A DNA stretch of 42,057 bases from Eubacteriales bacterium (GTDB lineage Bacteria; Bacillota; Clostridia; Oscillospirales; CAG-382): the NCBI GenBank assembly GCA_028702135.1, contig JAQVPJ010000020.1, forward strand, positions 1 through 42,057. Reading direction: 5' to 3'. This document shows positions 19,346 to 28,828 of this stretch, piece by piece (positions within the stretch are counted from its first letter, which is position 1; every line of letters starts with the position of its first letter). The notes below the pieces were generated by a model. That model was not told the origin of the DNA and made no database searches. It was given only the letters and a program-made list of their open reading frames with translations. The position numbers and the translations under genes are program-made.

Positions 19346-19770
19346 TACAAATACCTCTTTTGCGATTTTTTGTCACTTTTATTTTAGCATATTTGGTGAA
19401 TTCTTTTGTTGACTTTGTGAAAAGTTTTCAAGTATTTTGCTTTTTATTACATTAAATACAATATTCACTTTTTTAAATAATTATAATTCAATCGATAAAA
19501 TTGAAAGAGAGGTTATAACCGATTTAGCACTGGTTCTATCAAAGGTTTGCGTATGTGGTGTGAAAGAGTAACATTTTACGAAGTGATATGGAAAAAAACC
19601 GTGGCATTATTTTCATCCCCCCGTAAATGTTTTAAAAAGTATACTCGGGTATAAAACAAACGGCAGAATTTATACGCTGTAAAAGCGATATGTTTTCTGC
19701 CGTTTTATATCTAAATAATAATCTAAGTTTCAGGTATCTTACAACATATGCGAGTTTTTATATGATAGTT
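19346..19770. other. Gene-free stretch with one terminator
   Basis: Apart from the terminator at 19658-19709 I see no gene here. A minus-strand ATG near 19610 opens a 25-codon frame behind a G-run, but nothing supports it as a gene. The first part is very AT-rich and should contain the upstream region of the zinc-ribbon gene; a weak -10 (TAAAAT) lies near 19382. Confidence 0.6.
19658..19709 (-). terminator. Terminator after the YgjV-type gene
   Basis: AAACGGCAGAA (19658-19668) pairs with TTCTGCCGTTT (19695-19705). An inner pairing between TATACGC and GCGATA shortens the loop. On the minus strand TTTGTTTTAT follows, placing it about 60 bases after the stop of the 19771-20313 gene. TTTTATAT follows on the plus strand as well. 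Confidence 0.75.
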
Positions 19771-20313
19771 TTAGTCGTTGTTTGCGGAATGTGATTTTTG
19801 CTCCTTTTTTAATATATCATATCTTATTATCGAAATGGCTATAGAGGTCATTACGAAAATCTCGGTTATGATGCCGGGGAGCGAATGACCGACTATATTA
19901 TAAATAAGCCACATCGGAGACGGGATTATAGAAAGTATCCGAATTGTTCGCGGTTTTTCAACCCACACGGAAACCGAGCCGATTATCATCGCTATTGTCG
20001 GTAACACGGAGATCATACCCTCCCATGTCAAAATGCCCGAAACAATGCTTATCGCAACAAATATCCACAACCATATTACACTGCCGAAGAACTTTTTATC
20101 GCGGTTGTAGTATATGACAGCGCGTACCGCTGCTATCAGATTCAATGCTGAGCCCGTATACTTTTGAAGTAAATAAAAATGGATACAGAAAAAGCAGGTA
20201 CCTAATATCTGGCATAATAAAATCCGTTTTCTGTCGTTTTGCTGAAACATGATGAACATCATGGTCATTCCCAGAAAACCTATCGCCTGTGTAGTTATCT
20301 CGTATAAAATCAC
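19771..20313 (-). CDS. YgjV-family inner membrane protein
   Basis: The 180-residue protein is mostly hydrophobic with about six membrane segments. The N-terminal sequence (QAIGFLGMTMMFIMFQQNDR, residues 10-29) and the following CQILG and NLIAAVRAVIYYNRDKKF blocks match the Imp-YgjV family as I know it. No function is established for this family. It is divergent from the cupin gene, with 172 bases between them, and a terminator follows on its 3' side. Confidence 0.8.
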   Translation of the reverse strand: MILYEITTQAIGFLGMTMMFIMFQQNDRKRILLCQILGTCFFCIHFYLLQKYTGSALNLIAAVRAVIYYNRDKKFFGSVIWLWIFVAISIVSGILTWEGMISVLPTIAMIIGSVSVWVEKPRTIRILSIIPSPMWLIYNIVGHSLPGIITEIFVMTSIAISIIRYDILKKEQKSHSANND

Positions 20314-20436
20314 GCTATTCCTGCTTCCTTTTGCTTAATTTCAAATAGAAGTTTAGCATATAAACCGATTTTTGTAAATGATCATTTTACATATTATTTC
20401 ATATAAAGTGAAACATCGGCAAAAAACACTTTTTTA

Positions 20437-20461
20437 TTTTTTACGCATATTATAAAATAAC
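20437..20461 (+). promoter_or_regulatory. Possible sporulation-type (sigma-K-like) promoter of the cupin gene
   Basis: Before the cupin gene CATATTATA fits the -10 form CATANNNTA, and an AC dinucleotide lies 16 bases upstream of it, matching the minimal sigma-K pattern. No good TTGACA box is found. The pattern is short and the area AT-rich, so this is tentative. Confidence 0.25.
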
Positions 20462-20485
20462 GAATTATTAAAGGAGAGAGTGTTT

Positions 20486-20971
20486 TTGCGTAGAAATTTT
20501 TTTTCGAATCAATATAAGAACAACATACCCACGCTTAACCAGGAGCAGCCTCAGCCTGTAACCGAGCTCAGAGATTTCGGTCCCGAACCATTTGTTATTA
20601 ATATCAATCGGGCTACTTTATTTAACAACAATTTTCGAACTGCTTTATGGACGGGCGAACACCTTCAGCTAACTCTGATGAGTATTCCCGTCGGAGGTGA
20701 GATAGGACTGGAAATGCATCCCGATGTAGACCAGTTTTTACGGGTTGAGCAGGGACAGGGAATGACGATGATGGGAGATACCGCTGATAATCTCAATTTT
20801 ATGGAAAGGGTATCCGATGACTATATCATTTTAGTTCCCGCAGGAAAATGGCATAATATTGTAAATGTCGGATGTTCCCCGTTAAAAATGTATTCCATTT
20901 ACGCACCGCCTAATCACCCGCACGGAACCGTTCAGAGAACAAAGCAGGAATCCGATGAGCAGCATGGATAA
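20486..20971 (+). CDS. Cupin-domain protein
   Basis: The 161-residue protein is one cupin barrel. Motif 1 (GGEIGLEMHPDVDQFLRVEQGQG with the usual second His replaced by Asp) covers about 72-95, and motif 2 (VPAGKWHNIVNVG) about 122-134; metal binding through His and Glu is plausible. It resembles the mannose-6-phosphate-isomerase-like cupins, but no enzyme activity can be inferred. AAGGAG at 20471-20476 is 9 bases from TTG 20486 and only 3 from an in-frame GTG at 20480, so I prefer the TTG. The gene stands alone with its own terminator. Confidence 0.85.
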   Translation: MRRNFFSNQYKNNIPTLNQEQPQPVTELRDFGPEPFVININRATLFNNNFRTALWTGEHLQLTLMSIPVGGEIGLEMHPDVDQFLRVEQGQGMTMMGDTADNLNFMERVSDDYIILVPAGKWHNIVNVGCSPLKMYSIYAPPNHPHGTVQRTKQESDEQHG

Positions 20972-20991
20972 TAATACTTAATAAATGAGAA

Positions 20992-21023
20992 AACTCTGCC
21001 GCATACTATTTCGGCAGCTTTTT
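20992..21023 (+). terminator. Terminator of the cupin gene
   Basis: CTGCCG (20996-21001) pairs with CGGCAG (21012-21017), followed by CTTTTTC. Confidence 0.75.
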
Positions 21024-21083
21024 CATAGTATTCTTTATTTAATCAATTACTCATGAAAACTGTATTGCTACAATCAACTGATG

Positions 21084-21110
21084 AAAAACCGTGCCGCTAT
21101 AAAGCGGCAC
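21084..21110 (-). terminator. Terminator of the purine operon
   Basis: GTGCCGCT (21091-21098) and AGCGGCAC (21103-21110) form a perfect 8-bp stem with a four-base loop. On the minus strand it is followed by GGTTTTT, and it lies 28 bases after the purL stop codon. Confidence 0.85.
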
Positions 21111-21137
21111 GAGCATAATGAGCCTAATATCTTATTA

Positions 21138-24100
21138 TCACCTAAAATACTTAACCGCTCCCTCAAAGAGCTTGTTGTTATCGGAATACTGCGGTATGTT
21201 CTTATATAAATTTTTACCGGTACGCTCGGAATGTCCCATTTTCCCGAATATTCTGCCGTCGGGCGAAGATATACCCTCAACCGCCATATAAGACCCGTTA
21301 GGGTTGCAGCTTATATCTCCGGATGCATCTCCGGAAAGCGTCGAGTACTGCGTGGTAATTTGCCCGTTCTTAATCATATTTGCAACAAGATCATCAGTAG
21401 CTATAAATCTTCCCTCGCCGTGTGAAACAGCGACTGTAACCAGCTCTCCCGGTTCAAAAAGCATAAACCATGGGGATTTGTTTGAAATAATCCTTGTCGT
21501 AACCAGTCTTGACTGGTGTCTGCCTATAATATTCGGTCCGAGCGTTGGTGAATCAGCATCTGGCTCTCTTATCTCACCGAAAGGAACAAGCCCCAGTTTT
21601 ATCAACGCCTGAAATCCGTTGCAGATACCGCCCATAAGACCATCGCGTTTAAATAATAACTCATCTACCTGCTCTTTTATTTTCGGATTACGGAAAAATG
21701 CCGTTATAAACTTCGCTGAACCGTCCGGTTCGTCCCCGCCTGAGAATCCGCCTGGTAAGAATATTATTTGTGAATCTGATATTTGCTTTGCCATCTTTTC
21801 AACGGATTCGGCAATATCAGCGCCGCTAAGATTTTTTATTACAGTTACGACAGGCTCCGCACCCGCTCTCTCAAACGAGCGCGCACTGTCATATTCGCAG
21901 TTTGTCCCCGGGAAAACCGGGATTATTACCCGCGGTCTTGCTGTTTTAATTGCGGGAGAAGCGTGTTTTTCAGCTCTGTAAAGCGGCAGATCCTTCGCAA
22001 TTACTTCCTGATCTATATTGCAGGAGAAGACGCTTTCCAGCTTGTTTTCATAAACGTCAAGCATATCATCAAGACCGATAACCTCGCCATCCTTTTCGAT
22101 TACAGGCTCTGTCAGTGTGTGACCGAGGGTTATACCTGCATCGATTTCCTCAGAAAGCTCAAGAATAATGCTGCCACAGCTATATTCAAAAATTTCGTTG
22201 TTGTCAAAGTCATTCTCATACCTAAATCCGATTTTATTGCCTATACACATTTTAAATACAGCCGCTGCTATGCCGCCGAAAGTAGGCGTATAAGCGGATA
22301 AAACTTTACCCTTACCTATGAGTGTTTCTGCAATCGAAAGATTATCTTTAAGGCTTTTTATATCCGTTTTGGTGTTGAAATCATTTGTTTTAAGCAGTAC
22401 AACTGTACTGCTGGGTTTTTTAAACTCAGGAGAAATTATTTTATCGGCATCAGTAACCGAAACCGCAAAAGAAACGAGTGTCGGAGGTACGTCGAGCGAT
22501 TCAAAGCTGCCGCTCATGGAGTCCTTGCCGCCGATAGCTCCGACTTTTAAATCGGTTTGTGCTTCAAGCGCTCCCAATAGTGCAGCGAAAGGCAGACCCC
22601 AGCGTTTTTCGTCCCTTCCGAGTCGGCAGAAATATTCCTGAAAGCTAAGATAACAGTTTTCAAGACCTGCGCCCGCACAGACAAGCTTTGTAACCGATTC
22701 AACTACCGCACTATACGCTCCCGCATAAGGATTTGCCTCCGAAATATACGGATTAAATCCGTATGCGAACACGGACGCTGTGTTCGTGCTCCCGTGCGTT
22801 ATGTTCTCGCCGCCAAGAGGTATTTTCGCTGCCATTACCTGCGTAGGTGTAAGCTGATATTTGCCTCCAAAGGGCATAAGCACACTCCCTGCGCCGATAG
22901 TGGAGTCAAACCTCTCCGCAAGCCCCCTTTTCGAACAGATATTCAAATCTTCGCAAATGGCTTTCATTCCTTCAATAAAGTTAAAATATTCTGTTTTGGG
23001 AGCTTCTTTTGCTTTTTCCACTCTTATGTCAGTATGCTTAACTGCGCCGTTTGAGTTTAGGAAATCACGGGAAATATCAACTATTCTGCGTCCCTTCCAA
23101 TTCATAGAAAGACGGTTGTTGTCAGTAACGGATGCAACTATAGTTGCTTCAATGTTTTCATCAGATGCGAGAAGCATAAACTTATCTGCATCTTTTTTGT
23201 CAAGCAGAACCGCCATGCGTTCCTGCGATTCGCTGATCGCAAGCTCTGTTCCGTCAAGTCCCTCGTATTTTTTAGGAATGGTATCGAGGTTTATTTCAAG
23301 ACCGTCTGCAAGCTCACCGATAGCGACCGAAACGCCCCCCGCGCCGAAATCGTTGCATTTCTTAATCAGTGACGCTGCTTTTGGGTTCCGGAACAGTCTT
23401 TGCAGCTTTCTTTCCTCCGGTGCGTTGCCCTTTTGTACCTCCGCACCGCATGCTTCAAGCGACTGTGCCGTATGCGATTTAGACGAACCCGTCGCTCCGC
23501 CGCAGCCGTCTCTGCCGGTTCTGCCTCCGAGCAGTATGATAACATCACCGGCAACGGGCTTTTTTCTTACAACATTACAACTCGGAGCAGCGCCTACAAC
23601 CGCGCCTATCTCCATCCTTTTTGCCGCATAACCGTCATGATAGATTTCGTCCACAAGACCTGTAGCAAGTCCTATCTGATTGCCGTATGAAGAATAACCA
23701 TGTGCCGCATCGACAACGATTTTTCGTTGAGGAAGCTTGCCCTTCAGCGTCTTTTCCATAGGCATAAGCGGATCCGACGCACCCGTAACCCGCATTGCCT
23801 GATAGACATAGCTCCTGCCGGATAGCGGATCGCGAATTGCACCTCCTATACAGGTAGCCGCTCCACCGAACGGTTCGATTTCTGTAGGATGGTTATGTGT
23901 TTCGTTCTTGAATAACAGCAGGTATTCCTGATTTTTGCCGTTTACATCCACATCGATCTTAACGGTACACGCATTTATCTCGTCCGATTCGTCGAGATTT
24001 TTAAGTATACCTTTTTTCTTTAAGTATTTCGCACCGATTGTTGCGACATCCATAAGTGTAACCGGCTTTGCTGTTCCGAGCTCCTCACGTATTTTTAAAT

Positions 24101-24842
24101 AGTGCCCGTAACCCTTTGCGGTTTGCTGATCGTCGATAAAAACATTATCTATATGCGTATTAAAGGTTGTATGTCTGCAATGATCCGACCAGTAAGTGTC
24201 TATAAGCCTGATCTCCGATATTGTTGGATTTCTGTTCTCTGTTCTGAAATAATCCCTGCAATACAGCAGGTCATCGAAATCCATCGCAAGTCCTTTTACC
24301 GACAAAAAGCTCTTCAGCTCGCTGTCATTCATGGCAATGAAATTCTCGATTGTTTCAACAGAGTCGGGCTGTTCGGTTTTCATTTTCAGTGTTTCAACCC
24401 TGTCAAGAGAAGCTTTTCTGCTCTCGACCGGATTGATAAGATAGCTCTCTATTTTTTGCAGATCATCATTATTAAGCTCCCCGTATAAAAGATAAACCCT
24501 CGCACTCCTTACCGGCGGACGCTCTCCCTGAGAAACGATTTGAATACACTGCGAGGCGGAATCCGCCCTTTGGTCATACTGGCCGGGCAAGTATTCGACT
24601 GCTATTATATCAGCGTCATCCTCAGGAAGCTCGTAATGAACAATATCGAGCTGCGGTTCGGAAAAAACCGTGTCGATAATGCTGTCGAACAGTTCTTGGG
24701 TGATGTTCTCTACATCATATCTGTTGAGAACACGAACTTTTTTTATCCTTTCAATCTTCAGAAGCTCTTTAATATCATAAATTACCGAGGCTGCTTCGGA
24801 AGCATATTCAGCCTTTTTCTCAGTATATAATCTGTAAACCAT
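21138..24842 (-). CDS. purL: Phosphoribosylformylglycinamidine synthase, single-chain
   Basis: PurL converts FGAR to FGAM with ATP and glutamine. At 1,234 residues it is the long form, with a PurS-like N-terminus, two AIR-synthetase-type halves (motifs DTYWSDHCRHTTF, NETHNHPTEIEPFGGAATC, KCNDFGAGGV) and a C-terminal class I glutaminase. The glutaminase has PGTNCEYDSARSFERAGAE and the nucleophile motif GGICNGFQAL, so it can use glutamine itself. The compact long form is the clostridial type and makes separate purS and purQ unnecessary. ATG 24842 follows AAAGGAA. It is the last gene of the operon, with the terminator right after. Confidence 0.95.
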   Translation of the reverse strand: MVYRLYTEKKAEYASEAASVIYDIKELLKIERIKKVRVLNRYDVENITQELFDSIIDTVFSEPQLDIVHYELPEDDADIIAVEYLPGQYDQRADSASQCIQIVSQGERPPVRSARVYLLYGELNNDDLQKIESYLINPVESRKASLDRVETLKMKTEQPDSVETIENFIAMNDSELKSFLSVKGLAMDFDDLLYCRDYFRTENRNPTISEIRLIDTYWSDHCRHTTFNTHIDNVFIDDQQTAKGYGHYLKIREELGTAKPVTLMDVATIGAKYLKKKGILKNLDESDEINACTVKIDVDVNGKNQEYLLLFKNETHNHPTEIEPFGGAATCIGGAIRDPLSGRSYVYQAMRVTGASDPLMPMEKTLKGKLPQRKIVVDAAHGYSSYGNQIGLATGLVDEIYHDGYAAKRMEIGAVVGAAPSCNVVRKKPVAGDVIILLGGRTGRDGCGGATGSSKSHTAQSLEACGAEVQKGNAPEERKLQRLFRNPKAASLIKKCNDFGAGGVSVAIGELADGLEINLDTIPKKYEGLDGTELAISESQERMAVLLDKKDADKFMLLASDENIEATIVASVTDNNRLSMNWKGRRIVDISRDFLNSNGAVKHTDIRVEKAKEAPKTEYFNFIEGMKAICEDLNICSKRGLAERFDSTIGAGSVLMPFGGKYQLTPTQVMAAKIPLGGENITHGSTNTASVFAYGFNPYISEANPYAGAYSAVVESVTKLVCAGAGLENCYLSFQEYFCRLGRDEKRWGLPFAALLGALEAQTDLKVGAIGGKDSMSGSFESLDVPPTLVSFAVSVTDADKIISPEFKKPSSTVVLLKTNDFNTKTDIKSLKDNLSIAETLIGKGKVLSAYTPTFGGIAAAVFKMCIGNKIGFRYENDFDNNEIFEYSCGSIILELSEEIDAGITLGHTLTEPVIEKDGEVIGLDDMLDVYENKLESVFSCNIDQEVIAKDLPLYRAEKHASPAIKTARPRVIIPVFPGTNCEYDSARSFERAGAEPVVTVIKNLSGADIAESVEKMAKQISDSQIIFLPGGFSGGDEPDGSAKFITAFFRNPKIKEQVDELLFKRDGLMGGICNGFQALIKLGLVPFGEIREPDADSPTLGPNIIGRHQSRLVTTRIISNKSPWFMLFEPGELVTVAVSHGEGRFIATDDLVANMIKNGQITTQYSTLSGDASGDISCNPNGSYMAVEGISSPDGRIFGKMGHSERTGKNLYKNIPQYSDNNKLFEGAVKYFR

Positions 24843-24890
24843 AATTAAATTCCTTTCATACTTATAAAAAGGGAGAATTCGGCAGTGAAT

Positions 24891-26180
24891 TTATTCCTTA
24901 ACGGATATTGATTCAAGTGCTTTTTTGCCTATATCGTGACGGTAAAAACACCCATCAAAGCTAATTTTATCCACACTGTCATATGCTTTTCTGACAGCTT
25001 GAAATAAGCTGTTTCCCACAGCTGTAACACCGAGTACGCGTCCTCCGTTTGTATAAAGAACGTCATCTGCGCCTGCTTTTGTTCCGGAATGATAAATAAC
25101 CAGGTCATCGCTCTCTTTTATGTCACCGAATGATATTTTCCTGCCTTTTTCATAATGTGCGGGGTATCCGCCCGAAGCAAGTATAACACAGCATGCAGAC
25201 CCTTCACTGAACCTTACCAGTGATTCCGACAATTCGCCCTTTGACACCGCTATCATAATCTTAAGCAGATCGCTTTTTAAAAGGGGCAGTACAACCTGAG
25301 CTTCGGGATCACCAAATCGACAGTTGTATTCTATAACCTTCGGTCCTTTCTCTGTAAGCATCAGCCCGAAATACAGACAACCCTTAAAGGTTCTTCCCTC
25401 ACGGTTCATAGCGTTCATGGTGCGAAGGAATATTTTGTGCATACACTCGTCTGCAATCTCTTTTGTGAAATAAGGGTTGGGAGCGATAGTGCCCATTCCT
25501 CCGGTATTCAAGCCGCGATCCCCGTCTAAAGCACGCTTGTGATCCATTGATGAAACCATGGGGATAATTGTTTTTCCGTCCGTAAACGCAAGTACGGAAA
25601 CCTCGGGACCTGTAAGATACTCCTCAATTACGACTTTTTTCCCGCTCTCTCCGAATGCACCGCGCAGCATTATATCCTCGGTAGCCTTTTTCGCCTCGTC
25701 AAAGTTCTCCGCTATGATTACACCCTTTCCGAGTGCAAGCCCATCCGCTTTTATTACAATCGGGTAGCTGTTTATCCTGTCGATATAACTTATTGCATCC
25801 TCTACATTTTCGAAAATGGCATGCTTTGCAGTAGGAATATCGTATTTCTGCATAAGCCATTTTGAGAAAACCTTGCTGCCCTCGATAACGGCAGCATTTT
25901 TTCGCGGTCCGAAGCAAGGTATCCCGGCATCCTCAATAACATCGACAGCACCCATAACAAGCGGATCATCCGGTGCGACAACTGCAAAATCTATTTTTTT
26001 ACTGACTGCGAAATCCTTTATCGATTCGATATCCTTTACGTTTATATCAACACATTCAGCGTCTTTTTGTATTCCGCCGTTACCCGGCAGACAGTATATC
26101 TTTTTACATAAAGGACTTTTTTTTATACTCTTTATGATAGCATGCTCACGGCCCCCGCCGCCGACTACAAGAATGTCCAC
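24891..26180 (-). CDS. purD: Phosphoribosylamine-glycine ligase
   Basis: PurD joins glycine to phosphoribosylamine with ATP to give GAR. The 429-residue ATP-grasp protein starts with DILVVGGGGREHAI, has the ATP-binding segment KADGLALGKGV, the loop DHKRALDGDRGLNTGGMG, and the metal-site segment EYNCRFGDPEAQ. The start codon is GTG 26180, preceded by AGGAGGT at good spacing. It lies 21 bases after the AICAR transformylase gene and 48 before purL. Confidence 0.96.
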   Translation of the reverse strand: MDILVVGGGGREHAIIKSIKKSPLCKKIYCLPGNGGIQKDAECVDINVKDIESIKDFAVSKKIDFAVVAPDDPLVMGAVDVIEDAGIPCFGPRKNAAVIEGSKVFSKWLMQKYDIPTAKHAIFENVEDAISYIDRINSYPIVIKADGLALGKGVIIAENFDEAKKATEDIMLRGAFGESGKKVVIEEYLTGPEVSVLAFTDGKTIIPMVSSMDHKRALDGDRGLNTGGMGTIAPNPYFTKEIADECMHKIFLRTMNAMNREGRTFKGCLYFGLMLTEKGPKVIEYNCRFGDPEAQVVLPLLKSDLLKIMIAVSKGELSESLVRFSEGSACCVILASGGYPAHYEKGRKISFGDIKESDDLVIYHSGTKAGADDVLYTNGGRVLGVTAVGNSLFQAVRKAYDSVDKISFDGCFYRHDIGKKALESISVKE

Positions 26181-26201
26181 TATTTTACCTCCTAAAAAGT
26201 A

Positions 26202-27377
26202 TTAATGATGGAAAAGCCTTGCTCCCGTGAATGCCATAACCATATTGTATTTATCGCAGGCTTCTATGACTTCATCATCCCTAATCGAACCGCCCGGCTG
26301 CGCTATATAGCTAACGCCGCTCCTCGATGCTCTGACTATGTTGTCGGAAAACGGGAAAAATGCGTCGCTTCCGAGTGAAACACCCTTTATTTTTGAAAGA
26401 TACTCCTTTTTTTCCTCAGCACTTAGCTCGTCCGGTTTTATGCTGAAAATATTCTGCCAGACTCCATCTGCTATTATATCCGTATAATCTGCGGAAATAT
26501 AAACGTCAATCGCATTATCTCTGTTCGGCTTTGGAATATCACTGAGGAAGGGCAGAGAAAGCACCTTCGGATGCTGACGAAGGAAGAAATTATCAGCTTT
26601 GCCGCCGGCAAGACGAGTACAATGCACTCTTGACTGCTGTCCCGCTCCGATGCCGATTGCCTGTCCGTTATAGGAATAGCAAACCGAGTTGGATTGTGTG
26701 TATTTCAGCGTAATAAGTGAGATTATAAGATCCCTTTTAGCAGAGTCGGGAAGTGTTTTATTTGCTGTTACAATATTTGAAAGCATTTCTCTGTCAATCT
26801 TAAGTTCGTTTCGCCCCTGCTCGAAATTTATTCCAAAAACTTGCTTTGTTTCGATCAGTTCGGGAATATAATCCCTGTCTATCTTTATTATATTATAGCC
26901 GCCCTTACGCTTTTTCTTGAGGACTTCAAGAGCATCTGCGTCATAATCCGGAGCTATAATGCCGTCCGAGACCTCATGCGCAATTATCTTTGCAGTGTCC
27001 AAATCGCACCTGTCGCTCAGCGAGATAAAATCGCCGAACGAGCTCATCCTGTCTGCACCACGAGCTCTTACATAAGCGCAGGCAAGCGGTGAAATATCCG
27101 ATGACGGTGCAAAGAAGATTTGCTTTTGCACTTCGGTAAGCGGCTCACCGACCGCTGCACCCGCCGGACTGACATGCTTAAAGGATGCTGCCGCGGGCAG
27201 ACCTGTCGCTTCTCTCAATTCCTTGACGAGCTGCCAGCCGTTCAGAGCGTCTAAAAAATTTATATACCCGGGCTTTCCGTTGAGCACCTCAACAGGCATA
27301 CTCCCCTTGTTCACATATATTCTTGCAGGCTTCTGATTAGGATTACAACCATACTTCAGTTCGAGTTCTGCTGACAA
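26202..27377 (-). CDS. purH: AICAR formyltransferase, stand-alone (PurH C-terminal domain only)
   Basis: This enzyme formylates AICAR with 10-formyl-THF. The 391-residue product corresponds to the transformylase part of PurH; the N-terminal MGS-like IMP cyclohydrolase domain of the usual protein of about 510 residues is absent. Key parts are visible: KYGCNPNQKPA at the N-terminus, the catalytic Lys-His in AAASFKHVSPAGAA, and GAGQQSRVHCTRLA. The start codon is TTG 27377, with GGTGGGG upstream inside the previous gene, whose stop is 2 bases away. The missing cyclohydrolase step is supplied by the PurO-type gene just upstream, so this looks like a natural two-gene arrangement and not a truncated gene. 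Confidence 0.93.
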   Translation of the reverse strand: MSAELELKYGCNPNQKPARIYVNKGSMPVEVLNGKPGYINFLDALNGWQLVKELREATGLPAAASFKHVSPAGAAVGEPLTEVQKQIFFAPSSDISPLACAYVRARGADRMSSFGDFISLSDRCDLDTAKIIAHEVSDGIIAPDYDADALEVLKKKRKGGYNIIKIDRDYIPELIETKQVFGINFEQGRNELKIDREMLSNIVTANKTLPDSAKRDLIISLITLKYTQSNSVCYSYNGQAIGIGAGQQSRVHCTRLAGGKADNFFLRQHPKVLSLPFLSDIPKPNRDNAIDVYISADYTDIIADGVWQNIFSIKPDELSAEEKKEYLSKIKGVSLGSDAFFPFSDNIVRASRSGVSYIAQPGGSIRDDEVIEACDKYNMVMAFTGARLFHH

Positions 27378-27379
27378 TT

Positions 27380-28099
27380 TTAATTCCCCACCTTCTGATC
27401 GTTTTTATTATATATCTTCGTATTTACTGTTCCGTCTTTCAGAGATACGCTTCTTACGAAAAGCGAAACTTTGTTCTCACTGTCAAGAGCGCTCCAGATG
27501 CTGTTTGCAAAACTCTCAAAATCCCTGTCTAAAACAAATGCGACAGGTTCTCCCTCAAACGGAGGAATTGGATTTCCATCTGCTTTATAAGTGTGGATTA
27601 TATGTCCGACACCCGGCGCTGTATCCTCGTATTCGTAAAAGAACCTTTCGCAGGAATCCGTACCGCACCCTTTTTTGAGAATCGAGAGCTTATATGACAG
27701 TTTTCCGTCATTAATATGTGCAATACCGCTGATTCTGGGAGTAAAGTTCGGCTCGTCTGGTTCATAACAGCGGGTGCGCAGAGCTGATTCGAAGCTCTCA
27801 TCTTTTAACAGTGAATTATATACAGTATCCGTCTGATCCCCGTTTGTTATTATTGTGTAATCCCCGAAGACACGTACGGGTGAATAAATAATCAGCGACG
27901 GATCGGTCAATTTGCTTTCATCAAAAGCTTTTGTTTTGATTCCTTCACCGTATGGTACAAAAACCCGATTGCGGCTGTTAACGCTCCTGCCCATAATGAA
28001 GTAAATAAAAACAGCGTTTTGCCCGTCTGCGCTTCTCGCTATCGCAATGCCCCTTCCGGGGTAACTGTTTGAAGCTAAATACCCATAAATATCATTCAT
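27380..28099 (-). CDS. purO: IMP cyclohydrolase, PurO-type
   Basis: The 239-residue protein matches the IMP cyclohydrolase-like (PurO) family first known from archaea, which closes the ring of FAICAR to IMP. The N-terminal SYPGRGIAIARSADGQNAV and IMGRSVNSRNRVF blocks are the recognisable signatures. I choose ATG 28099 because GGGAAGGGA is too close to the in-frame ATG at 28111. A CGGCG/CGCCG hairpin (28122-28139) abuts this ribosome site on its upstream side. The gene lies 105 bases after purN and 2 before the stand-alone AICAR transformylase, exactly where the missing half of PurH is needed. Confidence 0.85.
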   Translation of the reverse strand: MNDIYGYLASNSYPGRGIAIARSADGQNAVFIYFIMGRSVNSRNRVFVPYGEGIKTKAFDESKLTDPSLIIYSPVRVFGDYTIITNGDQTDTVYNSLLKDESFESALRTRCYEPDEPNFTPRISGIAHINDGKLSYKLSILKKGCGTDSCERFFYEYEDTAPGVGHIIHTYKADGNPIPPFEGEPVAFVLDRDFESFANSIWSALDSENKVSLFVRSVSLKDGTVNTKIYNKNDQKVGN

Positions 28100-28204
28100 A
28101 CTATTAACCATTCCCTTCCCGCGGCGACTTAAACCGCCGAAAAACCAAAAAGAATTACTGCTTACACTTAACCCCTCTGCTGATATTTGATGATTAGTGT
28201 TGAT

Positions 28205-28828
28205 TTATTTTTTTAGCTTCCGCTCCCTGATAATCCTAACACAGATCATCTCACACGCTTTAGGCAGTATCTTCCATTCCGCCTGCTCCATGATTCGTTT
28301 TTGCAGAATCTCGGGAGTGTCACCCTTCCTTACATTAACAGCTTTTTGGAGGATAATTTTTCCTCCGTCGATGATTTCGTTTACATAATGTACTGTCGCC
28401 CCGCTTACCTTTACACCGTAGTCAAGAGCTGCCTTATGAACTCTCAACCCGTAGAAACCATCGCCGCAAAAGGAGGGTATCAGCGAGGGATGCACGTTTA
28501 TAATCCTGTCCTTATATTGTTTTACAAAACCTGCACTTAAAACGCACATAAACCCTGCGAGCACGATAAGTTCGGCATCCTCCTTCTTGAGGATATCATT
28601 CAGCTTATCCTCAAAAACCATCTGGTCTGAATACTTCTTTTTCGGAACGCAGTAGCATGCTATTCCGTTTTGTTTTGCGCGTTCAAGAGCATATGCGTCC
28701 TCCTTACTGGATATTACTGCGCAAATCTCCCCGCTCTTAATTATTCCGCTGTTTACAGCGTCTATCATAGCCTGCAAATTGGTTCCGGAGCCGCTTACCA
28801 AAACCGATATTCTCACCTTTTTCAGCAT
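28205..28828 (-). CDS. purN: Phosphoribosylglycinamide formyltransferase (10-formyl-THF dependent)
   Basis: PurN formylates GAR to FGAR. The 207-residue protein has the N-terminal motif [15 protein letters not shown], the substrate segment [14 protein letters not shown], the catalytic segment [10 protein letters not shown] (the usual form has Leu-Leu-Pro here) and [19 protein letters not shown]. Its ATG overlaps the 3' end of purM by 7 bases, implying translational coupling. It supplies FGAR for purL at the end of the same operon. Confidence 0.95.
   Translation of the reverse strand: MLKKVRISVLVSGSGTNLQAMIDAVNSGIIKSGEICAVISSKEDAYALERAKQNGIACYCVPKKKYSDQMVFEDKLNDILKKEDAELIVLAGFMCVLSAGFVKQYKDRIINVHPSLIPSFCGDGFYGLRVHKAALDYGVKVSGATVHYVNEIIDGGKIILQKAVNVRKGDTPEILQKRIMEQAEWKILPKACEMICVRIIRERKLKK

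Noticed and set aside
19408-19437. TTGACT plus TATTTT as a plus-strand promoter
   Set aside because: The -10 is poor and no gene follows on that strand before 20486.
19533-19612. 25-codon minus-strand frame behind a G-run
   Set aside because: Too short, no promoter, and no protein-like pattern; kept only as a note on the gap.
22861-23631. 256-residue Ser/Pro-rich frame antisense to purL
   Set aside because: It lies entirely inside purL, has no ribosome site, and its composition is what a shadow of a coding strand gives.
26202-27377. purH as a truncated pseudogene
   Set aside because: The missing domain's function is supplied by the adjacent PurO-type gene, the start has a good ribosome site, and all transformylase motifs are intact.
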